DNA of 64,000 bases from Candidatus Peribacteria bacterium (GTDB taxonomy: Bacteria; Patescibacteriota; Gracilibacteria; Absconditabacterales; Absconditicoccaceae): NCBI GenBank assembly GCA_031276875.1, contig JAISMG010000037.1:35770-99769 (forward strand), read 5' to 3'. Numbering within the stretch: the stretch's first letter is position 1; each line of letters begins with the position of its first letter. Positions 32,649 to 44,800 of the stretch are shown one piece after another. The notes under the pieces were generated by a model. That model searched no databases. It saw only the letters and a list, made by a program, of their open reading frames with translations, and had not been told where the DNA came from. The translations under genes and the position numbers were made by a program.

Positions 32649-34082
32649 ATGCGAAAAAAGCTGATTGTGATGTTTCTTTCTCTAGTGCTTGTCTTTCAGC
32701 ATTCTTTTTCTTTTGCTCAATCAACGTCATCAAGTCCAGAAAATGATGTCTGTGGTGCTCCGGCTCCTATGATGTTATTGTATCAGCAGTTTCAAAGTGA
32801 AATGGCATCTGCCCTGTTGGGGGGAGGTTTGGGAGAAAAAATTTTTGAGGCTACGGTGAGTCCTTGGGGACTATTTACTTCTAAGGTGCTTCGTTTGCCT
32901 ACTACTGATAATAGTGTAGCGGATTCTCTGCTCACTTCTCTGTGGAATAATGTAAGAAGATTGGGACAGGCAAGCCTAACTACAGTTGCTCTTTTGACGT
33001 TGTCAGCATTGTCGGTCGGCTCTTCCAATTTAGAAGGATTAAGTATTTTGTGGCAGGATAGAGTGATTGTGCGTGAATGGAAAACCCTTTTGCAGATAGA
33101 AACTAAACTTTCACAAATTGCTTATCATTTGGGGAAACAGGCAAATATTGTAGCTCAGTTGGAGAATACTAATAATTTAAAACGCATTCTGGAAAAATAT
33201 CAGGAAGCGGGATTATTTACAGGAGTGGCAGGAAGTTCTAATGCTTCGTATTTTGATATTCTCTCTCAACTGGCGATAATGAATAGTGCAATGAAGATTT
33301 TTATTTCTACAACTGCTACAGCAGGATTATCTGCTTATCATTCAGAAAAACTCTTTAATGTGCAATTTGCATCAGGAGCATATACTCAGCTAAAAAATGA
33401 TTATCGTTCTGTGAGAACACCGTATTCTGCGTGTAGTGAAGTTTTTGATAATTTAGCTTCTAATGCAAAAAAAGCAGTGGGTGGAGTTGGTACTGCGACA
33501 AAGGACTCGTGAAAAATTATTACAGACGCTTCTAATAAATTAAAACAAGCATTTGGGGACACGATGACCCATATTATTAGAAAAGGGAAAGCAGAAGAAT
33601 ATTTTTCTCCTGAAGAATTAGCACAAGTGGGAAGTATTTGTGGAATAGACAATATTGCGACTATGACACAAAAACAGATGCTAGGATGTGAGGTTAAACT
33701 AAAATTAGCGTCTGCTAAATCGTCTCTGAAAAAAACTTGGAATGACACTAAAAAAGCCTTTCAAAGCACAAGAATGGTAAAAAAAGTTGATGAAGATACT
33801 AACATACCTGAGCCACCACAACAATCACAAAAAACTGTAGGAGAAATGTATGTTGATGCCTCCTTAGAAGAAGCGTTTGGAAATTCTTTTAGTACGGTTT
33901 CAACGGTGTATGAAGAGATGCAAGGAGATTTGATAGCTATGGAATTTTCGGTTTCTCTTTTTAGCAGTTTGCTCCAACAAATTGATGAATTGGAAGGTAA
34001 AGTAATTGGAGCAAATGGTAGTGGACTTATCAAGGTACTTAATGATATTTGTACCTATCAGTGTGCCAATAAATGAAAATAA
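32649..34082 (+). CDS. 477-aa secreted protein, unknown
   Basis: Starts MRKKLIVMFLSLVLVFQHSFSFAQS, a signal peptide. Two track ORFs join through TGA (TKDS-G-KII), and a last TGA lies next to the stop (ANK-G-K). A hydrophobic segment 'ASLTTVALLTLSALSVGSS' at ~105-125 could be a membrane helix. The rest is helical, with Cys pairs near the N-terminus (DVCGAP), mid (YSACSEV, SICGID, LGCEV) and end (DICTYQC). It shows no known family. It is the second gene of a five-gene plus-strand run in which each of the last four proteins is secreted or anchored. One AAAAAGCTGA word falls at codons 4-6, encoding the basic part of the signal peptide. Confidence 0.7.
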
Positions 34083-34121
34083 TGCTGATAATAGAGCTTT
34101 TTATTTCTCTTGATTATGTGA

Positions 34122-35240
34122 ATGTGGAAAAAATTACTTTGTGTAGGAATATGTATCTGTTGTGGTGGAACGGTGCGAGGAGCAGACGATATTTCTTCTC
34201 CAAAGACAAATTTGGCAACTATGTATAGCTTCCCTATCACAAGTCCTGATAAAACTACCATCATCAGGAGATATTGTTGGGGAATGCTTTCCACTACTCC
34301 TTCGGAAGGTCAACTGGTTTGGAACTTGGGAAGTAGTTCTTTTAGTTCCAGAAATGCTCTTTTTGTGCGTGCATTGTGTCACGCTTGGAACCCAGAACCT
34401 TTGACGGAAAGCTTAGTAGATAAGGTGTTTCAAAAAGATTTTGTAAAAAAACTGTCCTTACAGCAGTATCAAGATAAAGACGATGTGTGTATAGTAGGTG
34501 CAAAACAATATTTATGTGATATTTCTCGTTATAGTTTTGCTATTTTTCGTGCATTGATGAGTGATATTTTTAAAATTAAATGGGCACACGCAGTGTTTGT
34601 GGATGCTGATAGTAAGTTTCAGGAAAAAAATAAAAGGATTGCGAATATTTTTAAGACATATTTTCTTCTAAATGAGTCAGATGAGTCTGTATATCAAAAG
34701 AAATTCCCCAAAACCTCGGCAATGATTGATAATCAACAAAAACAATTTCGTAAATATCTACAGTCTTTAACGATGTTGGACAATGAAGCCTTGTTGAAAG
34801 CATCAGCCTTTTGCACTTCCGAAACTCCGATTTGAAATGGGGCTCAATGGTGTGGTTTACATATGTCGGGTGATAAAGGAATGAATGAACATTTTTTGTT
34901 TCTTTTGGCAAATGAATATCTCAATTATCGTATCTTTATTGATTATTATACTCATCAACTTAGGAAAGGGATTACCTCTTCTTATCCTGATGATGGCGAA
35001 AAACAAGCACCATATTTAAATGAACTGCAGTCGTTAGCTTTTCAGAGAGAGTTATTTGAGTCATCTCTTCAGACGGCACTCAAGGATTTTCAAGACTTTG
35101 TGACAACGTATCCCTTACATATTGGATTGGTTGTATACCAAGAAAGACTGCTACAATTTAGAGATACGATAGTGAAAGTAGTTCCTTATTTTTATAATTT
35201 ATATGAAAAACTTAGAAATGTCCAAAATGCCAAAAACTAA
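34122..35240 (+). CDS. 372-aa secreted Cys-containing protein, unknown
   Basis: MWKKLLCVGICICCGGTVRGADD is a short signal peptide; an in-frame ATG-TGA two codons upstream (34116) is an alternative start. Joined by TGA at ETPI-G-NGAQW. About nine Cys in the mature part ('RRYCWGMLS', 'ALCHAWNPE', 'DVCIVGAKQYLCDISR', 'SAFCTSETP', 'QWCGLHM') suggest disulfides and an exported location. The C-terminal half is helical ('FLLANEYLNYRIFIDYYTH', 'YNLYEKLRN'). No family recognised. Its 3' end overlaps the start of the next gene by about 23 bp, so the two are translationally linked. Confidence 0.7.
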
Positions 35241-37575
35241 AAAAAAGCTGATGTTCTTTGTTCTTGTAGGATTACTGATGATGGTAAGTCAGACTTTTGC
35301 TGGTTTTTTTAAAGGAGATATCAATTGGTGAGGAGCAGATGTTGATATAGGATTGTGAATTTCTAATGCATTGACCAATTATTTAGCTACCAAAGAACAA
35401 AATGCTTACCTCAAACAAGCATATAGTGCAGACTTTAGTAAAAATCCCTTTGAAACTGCGATGGAAAGTGTCTCACTCTTGAGGAATGAACCGGTAGTAG
35501 CAGGCATTCAATACATTAAAGCTCAATTACAAAAGCAAAGTTGCTCTTTATCACAGAGAAATATTGTGACTATTGTATCATATTTTCGTCCAGATTTTTC
35601 TGCTCTTTTTTCTTCACAATTGATACAAAATACCAATAAAACTCCTTCTCTGGTGATAGATAAAGCCACAGCATTTAAAGCTTGTCAGAAATTTAATGAA
35701 TGTTTCCCTCCAAATACTTATAAAGCTGATGGTGACATATGGAATATGTGTGAAAAATTTTTTACCAATTGGTACGCAGAAGGACTCAAAGAAAAAACTC
35801 GTAGTCAGGCAATTGACACGGTACAAATGGGAGAAGATAAATATTGGAATAGTTCATTGGAAGACTCTCCTTATGATGTGATGTATGATATTAGTGCCGT
35901 ATCCAAGGTCTTATTTGAAAGTGTGCAAGCACCGGTAGAGATGGCGTTTTATCATTATCCCAATTTCTCTGCTTCACAAGGAGGAAAGGGAGTTGCGGGG
36001 GGACAATGAGGCTCTTCTGCTTCTCCTTCTTCTCAAACGAAACAGACAACTACAACTAGTACTAGTACGTTATGAACAGGTATTGTGATAACGGGAGCTA
36101 TGGAGTGAGCTATTAAAGGAATGTTTGTAGGAAAACAAACAGCTTTTTCTGGCTTTTTTACTGTAGTATTGACGGGAGGAGAAGTTAGTGCTAGAACCAC
36201 CTTTCCTTTCATTACAGGATATTTAAATGGACCGTTATCAGGTATATTTACGGGAAAAATTGTAGAACATACACTTGTAATTACCGGGACATTTGTGGGA
36301 AGCTTTACAGGGTTTGGAACAGAGTTTACGGGAGATTTCTTGGGGACACTCACCGGAAATGTAAAAGCTCTTCCTTCTCGTTCTGCATTAAGTTTTACGT
36401 GGTCATTTGTTTCTTCATATTCCAAGGTAGCTGAACCTTCTACCAGTCAAGAGCCAACTCCTCCTAGAACCGTTGAACCAGGGAATGAAGGAGCATTTGA
36501 TGAAGAAATAGAAGATTTTTTGAATGGCATTTCTTATAATTCGGAAACTACGTTATTTGGAGGAAATATGTGTATAGGAACGGCAGATGAACCTTGAAAT
36601 ATAGATGATACAACGCCGCCTTCATCTGATGCTCCTACGTCTAATGAGATTACTGATGAAGAATTAGAAGCATATATAGAAGAGTTATCGGATGCAATAG
36701 ATGATTATTTAGAAGTTCCTGAAGAGATAAAAAAGCCTAATGAGCCACAAACTTCCGATGAAGCTACTTCAATATTTACTGATACAGGTGCACTTCAGCA
36801 GGCAGTAGAAAAAGTAAAAAGTTGTTTCTCTGATTGTGATGGATTGGTATTGGATAAAAGATTAGCTTGTAAAGTAATGTGTGCCTGTGGTAATCGGGAC
36901 TCTAAAGTATTTGACCCTCAGAAAACTCCAGGGTTATGACCTATTCTAAGAGTGAAATTTTGTACGGTTCCGGTGACGGCGAAAGATTTTTCGCCTAAAG
37001 GAAAAGTTGTCTATAGTATTGAGGAAAGCCTAAAAGAAATTTATGGGGTAGTAGATACCTTGGAAAAAGGAGGAGAATTGGGTACCTATGAAAAGCAGAA
37101 AGAATTTATGGATAGTTCTACCAAAGGTATGGATTTTGGTAAAATGATAGCGTTTACCTTTAGTCAGTCTACCAAGACGCATGTTTCTAAATCATCTGCA
37201 TATTTTCGTAAACAAGTAGCTGAAGAGTATAATACAAAACTCAAAGAAACATTAGGAGTTGCTGCTCCTTTAAATAATCCCGTAAGTCGTAATAGGTACA
37301 CGGTAGCTGTTGACCGTCAAGCAGAGGCATTAAAAAGAAATGTTGCAGCTCAAGGAGCGTGATATGATAAGGAAAAACAAAAGCAGGATGCATTGGATAT
37401 AACACCTATTCTTTTAGGTGCTTTGGAAAAGGTATTGAAAAATGATAAGTATATCAATTTATGATATGAAGTTGAAACGTTTTTGTCTCAACAATTGACC
37501 TTCTGGTTAGATGTTATTAGTGAGATGCAGCAAATAACGAACAGTCTTGAAAATTTATCGAGGAAAAAATCCTAA
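35218..37575 (+). CDS. 785-aa secreted protein with Gly/Thr/Phe-rich middle, unknown
   Basis: Start ATG 35218 (MSKMPKTKKKLMFFVLVGLL...), signal peptide ending near 'SQTFAG'; ATG 35203 and 35227 are alternatives. Track ORFs 35371, 36121 and 36952 join through TGA codons (NW-G-GAD, GL-G-ISN, GGQ-G-GSS, TL-G-TGI, ADEP-G-NID, QGA-G-YDK). Residues ~290-400 form a hydrophobic/Gly/Thr/Phe segment ('SGIFTGKIVEHTLVITGTF', 'GSFTGFGTEFTGDFLGTLTG') that could be beta-strand or membrane-inserting. A Ser/Pro/acidic linker follows, then a Cys-rich part ('SCFSDCDG', 'ACKVMCACGNRDS') and a helical C-terminus ending ENLSRKKS. No family recognised. Secreted structural component is inferred. Confidence 0.7.
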
Positions 37576-37664
37576 TATTATTTCAAATACATTTATTCTT
37601 GAAAAGTGAAAGTATTTTTTTAGACTAAGGAAGGTAAGTTTTTTATTCTTTCACGTTTGATACA

Positions 37665-39203
37665 ATGACAGAAAAAAATGATTTTTTCCAGAGAAAGCTT
37701 GCGAATACGAGGTCTTTTGCCAAAAAACGTCGCAGTTCTTCCAACTGGATTTGGATAGTGATAGCGGTAATTCTCCTAGGATTGGGGGGATATAGCGTCT
37801 ATCGTTTATTCTTTGCTCCATCAAATATTTCTCCTACTGAGGGAGAGGAGCTTTCTAGATTCTCTTTGGGACAAGAAGTGGTCTTACACGGAACCTTAAA
37901 AGCGGATGGAGATATTATTACCCATACACACACCTTGAACGATGCAACGTATGGAGTATTGGCAGTAAAAAGTAAATTTGTTAACTTGTGAGAATATACT
38001 GATACGGTGGACGCTACAGGAATGGTTGAGAAATTTTATCAGGGAGCACCTATTATTGAAATCACTGCATTATCAGGTAAAAAACTCAGTGAAGGAGCCA
38101 AGGAACAAGAGACAGAGATAGTATTGGATAAAACGTCGTGAGTATATTTGCCAGAGGCGGGAATTCATTTTCTGCCAGCGTTTTTTGAAGAATATCTTTT
38201 GCTCAACGAAGGAGAAAATGGACAAATCTTGCTTCAAGACTTGGAAACAGGAACGGGAATTATTATCAATTATTTTAGATGTAATGCAGCAAATCCCAAT
38301 AGAAACTGTAAAGGATTAGTGGAAATGTTTTCTCAAACGGCTGCTCACAGCTTTGTCACCGCAAATGGAGATACGTATTACAAACAAAGTGAAGTGAATT
38401 CTTGGTTTGTGGCAAATGGAGACTGGTGGGGAATTTTTATCAATGATGTGCCTGAAGAAAGCGTGATGAAGCTCAAAGATTTGATTGTTTTCGCCAATGG
38501 GAAAGTGATGAAAAATTGGTTAGACTTTTCCGCTCCTCGTATTTGTCAGAATGCTGAAGAAAAATTACAAAAAATAGTCAAATCTTCCTTTACCCTCAAA
38601 CAAGAAGGATTGGTGGCTCTCATCCAAGGACAAGGATTGACGCATTCCGTGGAATGTAGCGTGCAAGTGGACTTTAGTTTACCTCAGAAAGGAGTATTAC
38701 TTTCATTAACGCTAGGAAATGTTTCTTCACTGACAGGAACAGTAACTAGTGGAGAAAAAAAAGCTGACAATACCCCAACTTCTCCTGTTTCATCTTCAGG
38801 TGAAGTATTGGTTCCCACAGCACCTTTAGTGCGAGACCCTACCGTAGCTCAATTCCCTTTGAATATCGAAAAAGGATTGACGTATACGTCGTCTAGATGA
38901 GGATATGCATTGAAATTCCCGTCTGCGAATGTTTCTTATGCGGTGAGTGCAGTCAAAGAAAACTTTAATCAAGCTAGTCTTTCCTGTGCGTATGTTATCA
39001 ATGTTATCAAATATGCTGACAAAGAAGCGTTGGAAATTGCTCCAGCGATTAGGATTTATGAATGTGAGGCAAAAGGCAATATTGTTGCTCCGTGAGAAAA
39101 TTATGTGGTAGTAGAAGGAGCAGGAAAAGTCTTTGTTATCCAAATCAATGACCCCGCGTGGATAGCATTTGCCAATGCGTTATCGTTTACGGTGGCAGGA
39201 TAA
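37665..39203 (+). CDS. 512-aa membrane-anchored extracytoplasmic protein, unknown
   Basis: MTEKNDFFQRKLANTRSFAK is a basic cytoplasmic tail followed by one helix, 'WIWIVIAVILLGLGGYSVY', then ~455 extracytoplasmic residues. Joined through four TGAs (NL-G-EYT, TS-G-VYL, SSR-G-GYA, AP-G-ENY). Beta-rich segments include 'GQEVVLHGTLKADGDIITH' and the C-terminal 'ENYVVVEGAGKVFVIQIN'. Cys residues at 'FRCNAANPNRNCKG' and 'CAYVINVIKY...YECEAKG' may pair. The topology (short cytoplasmic N-terminus, one helix, large outer domain) resembles VirB8/VirB10-like or pilus-assembly components, but the sequence gives no direct match. Last gene of the plus arm, convergent with the YciC-like membrane protein across a hairpin. 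Confidence 0.68.
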
Positions 39204-39270
39204 TCAGTCATTCTGAACGAAAGCCAAAGGCTGAAGTTCTGGATTCTTCGCTTCGCTCAGAATGACCTCC
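39204..39270. repeat. REP-like inverted repeat / bidirectional terminator
   Basis: GTCATTCTGA at 39208 pairs with TCAGAATGAC at its far end; the inner part includes GGATTCTTCGCTTCGC. It fills the gap between two convergent genes, where a terminator is needed. A relative of the same element (gtcattct...gaagaatcc) lies at about 63458-63530. Words of this type recur as intergenic REP elements in many bacteria. Confidence 0.7.
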
Positions 39271-40149
39271 TTATTCATTCAGCTTTTTTTCTGCTTCTTG
39301 GAATAATTGGTATCGATAATTGGTAAAGAACGCTTCAAAAATTCCATTCAAGTAAGAAATCACTAGGAGCATTGCAACAGCTGAAATTCGGATAATTCCT
39401 TCTACCAATGCATTATTGATAATATTAAAAAAGATGGCAATATAAATCAGTCCGAGTGGGAGGGCAATCGCAATAAATGCGTTGAGAAAAAACCTTCCCA
39501 TCAGCATTATCTCAAAGAGAAATCCTTTGACAGTGAGACTAAAATTAGTCATCGTTAAATAGATACTTTTTTTGATGGCGTCAAATACTCCGAGGTCTTG
39601 GCTGATGATATAGTATTTCGTATAAGGTCGAAAAATATTGGCGAGAATGACGATAATCCCCCGAATAAGAAGAATAATTTGCAACATAATATTGTCCAAA
39701 ATTCCCATCATTCGTATTCTGATAATAATGGTAATCACGGTATAAAACCCAAAAGCAAATCCCAATCCGTTAAATTCCAACATTACAAAGAATTTTTTTA
39801 TTCCTTTGGTAATAGCTCCGGCAAGTTTATTTCCTTTGTCTTGGACAGCGTAAGTAATGGCAGCTTCTCCTATGGGATAGATAAGAAAATTTCCTATAAT
39901 AACGATAATGAGCAGAGAAATGATAAATCCTCGCATATTGAGCTCTTGCACTTTGGTAATCAGGTAGACAAAAGCATTAGAAAGCTGAATACCAGCCTCA
40001 TATCTCTGATTGAGAATATAATTAAAAAAATAGGCAACAAGATAACTGCGATAAATCGTATGTCCAAAGGTCGTAAAAAAGGAAATCCTAATGAGTTTAG
40101 GTTTGGAGAGGAGCAGAAGAATGCTGTCTTTGACAATGGATTTTATCAT
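39271..40149 (-). CDS. Polytopic membrane protein, about six helices
   Basis: 292 aa, MIKSIVKDSILLLLSKPKLI, with no in-frame TGA. Hydrophobic helices include 'GFIISLLIIVIIGNFLIYPI', 'FGFYTVITIIIRIRMMGIL', 'IMLQIILLIRGIIVILANIF', 'IAIALPLGLIYIAIFFNII' and 'ISAVAMLLVISYLNGIFEAF'. The layout (helix pairs with amphipathic stretches, 'FDAIKKSIYLTMTNFSLTVK') resembles YciC/DUF975-type membrane proteins, often seen in Patescibacteria near secretion genes. Its stop contains an AAAAAGCTGA word (KKLNE end). It lies 13 bp downstream of the pilin-like gene, so an operon is certain in practice. Assembly or insertion role is inferred from position. Confidence 0.75.
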   Translation of the reverse strand: MIKSIVKDSILLLLSKPKLIRISFFTTFGHTIYRSYLVAYFFNYILNQRYEAGIQLSNAFVYLITKVQELNMRGFIISLLIIVIIGNFLIYPIGEAAITYAVQDKGNKLAGAITKGIKKFFVMLEFNGLGFAFGFYTVITIIIRIRMMGILDNIMLQIILLIRGIIVILANIFRPYTKYYIISQDLGVFDAIKKSIYLTMTNFSLTVKGFLFEIMLMGRFFLNAFIAIALPLGLIYIAIFFNIINNALVEGIIRISAVAMLLVISYLNGIFEAFFTNYRYQLFQEAEKKLNE

Positions 40150-40162
40150 CTGGTAAGTAGAA

Positions 40163-40669
40163 TTAGGAGCCTAAAAATACAGCAGTAAAGAATTTCATAA
40201 TAGCATATGAGAAGCTGATGACCAGCACTCCAATAATAGCATTTTTAATGGCACTATTTCCGGTATTTGTTTTCCCTCCAAAAACACTACTCGCGTAGAG
40301 ATACCCTGCATAGATAATCATCAATGCTCCTATCAGCAATCCAATCTGAGAAAGAAATTTGACTACATAGACGAGATAATTGAGGATGGTATCCCAATTC
40401 ATAATTCCAGTCGCCATTTGTTCTTTGAGAGAAAGTTTTTCTGCTTCTTTTCTATAGGTATCCATTACTTCGCCTCCTACAGCTCAGATTTTTTGTATGG
40501 ATGTTTGACCTGTTGCCATTTCATCTGATTTGAGTTCAGGAATAATTTCAAATCCCATATCATCTTGGGCAGTCAAAAATCCTCCAAACGTACAACAGCA
40601 GAAGATGCATACTGTTATTACGTGGTAAAGAAAGGTGGTTTTTTGTGTAGTGTGAAGTGAAGTGTTCAT
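40163..40669 (-). CDS. T4SS pilin-like protein (TrbC/VirB2 layout)
   Basis: 168 aa, joined from two track ORFs by TGA (QKI-G-AVGGEV). It starts MNTSLHTTQKTTFLYHVITV with a hydrophobic segment 'VITVCIFCCCTFGGFL', a signal peptide. The mature part ends with two membrane helices around a Gly-containing loop: 'FLSQIGLLIGALMIIYAGYLY', 'SVFGGKTNTGNSAIKN', 'AIIGVLVISFSYAIMKFFTAVF'. This helix-loop-helix with signal peptide is the layout of VirB2/TrbC pilins and of the T4SS_pilin proteins common in CPR genomes. No VirB4/VirD4 ATPase lies in the window, so a complete secretion system cannot be claimed. It sits between the polytopic protein (13 bp) and the Cys-rich secreted protein (71 bp). Confidence 0.72.
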
Positions 40670-40740
40670 TGGGAAGCATAGAGGAATAAATAAAAGGTAT
40701 GTATGCTGAGTGATATTGTTGATATAATAAAATATTGAGT

Positions 40741-41769
40741 TTAACTACAGATATTAGTTAATTTTTCTACTCCTTTTACTACTCTCAGGGTGCTAGTATT
40801 GATATTTTGGAGGAGAGATTGGAAGTCAAGAAGTCTTTTATTGAGGTATACATTGAGATATTCGTTTATATTCTTGACGAGGAATTTGGTACTTTGTTGG
40901 GTAATGATATTTTGTACATAAGTATTTTCGGCACCAATTCTATTTTCTACAAGGCAGGTACAAGCATTTTTACATCAAGGTTTGGAAAGAAGCTTGGGGT
41001 CTGTCATTCTGCCTTTTGTAATTTCTATAGAGGAATTAGGGTCATTACTATTTGCCATTCTATTGAGCCGAAAATAGATGTATCCTGCAATATCACACGT
41101 ATTTCTGTATTTTTCGCCGAGTGTCCATCAGGGATAATTTCTGATAATATTAGCATTCTTTCCTGTCCGCATTGTAGCGAGATAATAAGCTCTATCTTCT
41201 GTAGTGACTTGAGAAAATCCGCCTTGGAAGAGATGGTCTGCTTTCACAGTTCGGAACGTCTCATATGGTTTTTTAATCGCGTCAGGAATAGTTCCTGTAA
41301 TGTTTCCTCCTATTTCATCCATAAGTTTTCTTCGTTCTGCTCCTGAGCCGTCGGGAATAGTACCATCATACAAATTTTCTCCATCAAGTCTTCTCAACAT
41401 CACATCCAAGAGATGGTCAAATAAAAAGGTAGAGTCGGGAACATTAAGATTGAAATATTGTGCATCATTTTTACATCGTATTGGGTTCATTGTTGTGTTG
41501 ACCTCGCAACATTTTTTTCTCTGATTGAGTAATGCAGTAGTCAGTGAAGCTGTATCTATGACGGTGTTATGCATTGTGATAACATCATCGGGAGTTACGG
41601 TGCTATTTTTTAGAGTTTCGTCGGTATTATCTTTTCGCAAGTCGACAAGTTTAAATCCTTGTCCTGCGTATTCAGTATTCACCAATGAACAGTCATCATA
41701 GCCAAAACTGCTCCCTACGCAGAGGACATTGAGCACAAAGAGAAGTAAGGAGCAGAGGAAACGTTTCAT
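40741..41769 (-). CDS. 342-aa secreted Cys-rich protein, unknown
   Basis: MKRFLCSLLLFVLNVLCVGSSFG is a signal peptide. The listed 213-aa ORF continues through TGA (RNYP-G-WTLG) for another 129 residues to TAA; a second TGA gives LSKP-G-CKNACTC. About ten Cys are in the mature protein ('DDCSLVNTE', 'RKKCCEVNTTMNPIRCKND', 'NTCDIAG', 'CKNACTCLVE', 'LTNICS'), so disulfide bonding outside the cell is likely. Size, Cys content and helical C-terminus ('YLNVYLNKRLLDFQSLLQN') recall the 372-aa protein of the opposite arm, though I cannot show homology by eye. Lies 125 bp downstream of the giant gene on the same strand and upstream of the pilin-like gene. Confidence 0.72.
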
Positions 41770-41894
41770 TGCTAATCAAGAGAATAAAGGGAGAAAAAAA
41801 GGCTGATGAATATTTCGAAAGAGAGTATACAGATTTTTAGATACTTTTGCAATACTTCTCTTGTTTTTTTTGTTCTTTGTTTTTGTTTCAAGTA

Positions 41895-44800
41895 TTATTT
41901 TTTAAAAGGTGCTATTTTTATGGTAATCGTTATAGTGTCGCTCTCTGGAGAAAGTGCACTTTCTTTGAAAAGATAGGAAATAGTCTGTTGGTCAGGATGA
42001 TATGCATAGGTTCCATACAGATTTTTATCACTATAGATTTGTCCAGTAGGAGCAACAAAGAGCATATTTTCACCGTTTCTGTGAATAGCTTTTCCTCCTT
42101 GGAAAATTCCAAAAGAGCTATCGTCAATCGTGGTACTGGTATATGCTGGAGCCTCTACAGCTACAAGTTGTTGGGTAGGAAGCGTAATAGTAAACATCAA
42201 CGTACCTTCTAAATTGTAGACTTGAATAATGGGAATATGAGCAGAAAGGCTGACTCTGAGGGACATTTTATCTTTCCGTTTATCTTTGAAAGTGATTGCT
42301 CCAGTGTTGGGGTCGATTTCTGCGATGAGTTCGTGAGAGGAAGAATAGAGTCAGATTTTGTCATTGAGACTATAGTATTGCCCTGTAATGGTAGTAATAC
42401 GCGATGAAAGAGGATAATCTTCAATCGTTAGAGCTGGCTGTTCACTGCTTCCCCACTCCGAAAGTAAGGAAGGATTTGCAGCGAGTCCTACCCAATATCC
42501 GTTTCTGTTTTTCTGGAAACTGACGGTTCCGGTGTCTACATCTTGAGAAAGTTCTGCGGTGATAGTGGCAGCTTTTTCACTATTTTTTTCAATATTGGTA
42601 ATAGTAATGTCGGGTATCGTTATCGCAAGGACAATGTCTTTGGTGGTGGTATTCCCTTCGTGGTCGGTAGCGTGGAAGCGGTAATTGAGACTGTCTGCTC
42701 CCGTGAAGAAGAGATTTTCGATGATAATATCTCCACTAGCGTTGGTCGTATGGAGCGTTTGTACCATCGTGCCGTTAACTTCCTGTTGCATTGTAGCCAG
42801 TGCGACATTGTCTGTTCGGTGCATTATCAGATTGTAATACGTTCCTACTACGCCTTCCAAAGCGTCTCCTTCACTAACAACTTCTTGAGTAGCAATTCTG
42901 TATAATTGAGCTTCTCCTTGTGGTCATTCATCGTCTCCCAAAATTTGTTTTCCAGCAACGACTTGATTTGACCGAGGAGCACTGATTTGTAGGGTATTGT
43001 TCTCGTTTCTCAGGGTAGTAATTCTGGCATATTGTCGTTTTCTTTCGATATTTTCCAAGATGACGCTGATAGCAGATTGGTTGGGGTCATAGTATCTGAT
43101 TTCTGCAATGAGTTTATTTTTGGTGGCTTCTTTGAGTGCTGGAGTGGCTCGATTTTGGACTTCATCATTGATGAGAAGTTCATTGGTGACGAGGCGTTTC
43201 TGTGTAGGGAAGGTGGTAAGTTTCATTCCTGTAGTATCGGTTCCTTTGGGAAGGACGAGGATGTAAGTTTCAATCAGCTTTTTATTTGTGTCTTCTTTTT
43301 CTGGAGAGTAATCAATTCTATCGGTAAGTTTGATAAGGTAGCCTGCTACGCTTGCTTCTCGGTTGGGTCTTCGTCCCAGAGAAATAGCGTCAAAACTCTG
43401 ACCTCTCACCGCAAAATTTCTGACTTCTTCGTGATAATCAGAAACTTTGAGTTTCGTATTGTCATCAAAGTTAATAATTCTTTTTTCTGAAGGAAGTGTA
43501 GAGATAGCTTTCATAAAATACGTTTTGGTAGTATTGTGAGGTCCATTGAAGTTGTCGTTTTGGTTTCCGTATTTGATATAGACGTTGTGGTCATCCCAAA
43601 GGATGATGTCGTCTGCATTATCAGTATTGAGTGGGGTGGTGTAATAGTTTGTACCGATACTCTCTGCATTACGTTCAGAATAAACGACTTTCGTCAAGGA
43701 AGATTTGGTGGCGGTAGAAGAGTTTGTCTTCACGAAAATCCCGTTCACATAGGCAGCAGGGTCGATACTCATACTTTGGCTAGATGAAGCTGCCGTCGTT
43801 CCTTTACTTTGAGCAGTAAGGGTTTTGGTGGTGGAGCTACCTTGTTTGGTTTGCAAGGACGTTTGATAGGTAGGTTGGAGTCTCTGATAAAATCCCGCAA
43901 GTTGGTTTTTGAGCGTGGAAAGGGTTTGTTTATTTCTTTGGTACTCTGGAAGTGTCATATTGAGGAGTTCTGGAGATGTCGTATTGATTTCATTCAAAAA
44001 GTTATCAATAATAGGAGCTTTATTGTCCAATAAGATTTTATAAGGATTTTCCATGGTAGTGAGGAGTTTTTCTGTTCCTTGGTCTACATTGAAAAAGTTG
44101 AGGTTAAACGCCAGATTTTTTTCCTCTTTGGCTTGCGTGAGTGAAGTTTCCTTTTCCAAAGCTCTAATAAGCTGGTCATAATCGGACGAAAGGGTTGCTT
44201 GCGTGAGCTGAATTTTGCTTTGTTCGTCAGTAATGAGTTTGCTGATTTGCTGTTGCATTTCTTCTACTCCTTGTTGGTTGGCTTCAATGGTTCTTGGCGT
44301 GGTGAGAGTAGATTGAATGGCTTTGAGTTCGCGAAGGGTAGTTTCATCTTGGCTGGCTTGTGTATTGAAGTAGGCAAGTACGTTTTCTAGTCTGCTTTTT
44401 GCTTGTGGATAGTCAACGTAATTGATTTCATCAGTTGTTAATCCATTAAACATACTTACTTCAGTTTTACATTGTTCAGGGTTATTGATACAATTTTCTA
44501 CAATATCTGCACCATCTTGTGCAACTTTAGAAATGCTATTCATTCCATCACTTATGTTATAACTTACAGCAGTTGAAAGATTATTGATAGCCGTTGTTAG
44601 ATTATCCAAGAAACCGTAAATAGTTCCAAAATTGAACTGGAGATTGGCTTGAGCGTCAATTTCATAATCAAATCCATTGAGTTCAGGTTTTGGAAATTTT
44701 AACTTATTTGTCAAATCTACAATGGTATCAAATCGAGGAACTTCATAGGTTCTTTGGGTTAATTGTTCGATTTTTGCTTTGACTTCACCTTCTCCTACCA

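Noticed and set aside
40807-41346. Plus-strand 179-aa ORF.
   Set aside because: It is antisense to the C-terminal half of the 342-aa secreted protein, which continues through TGA on the minus strand with sensible composition.
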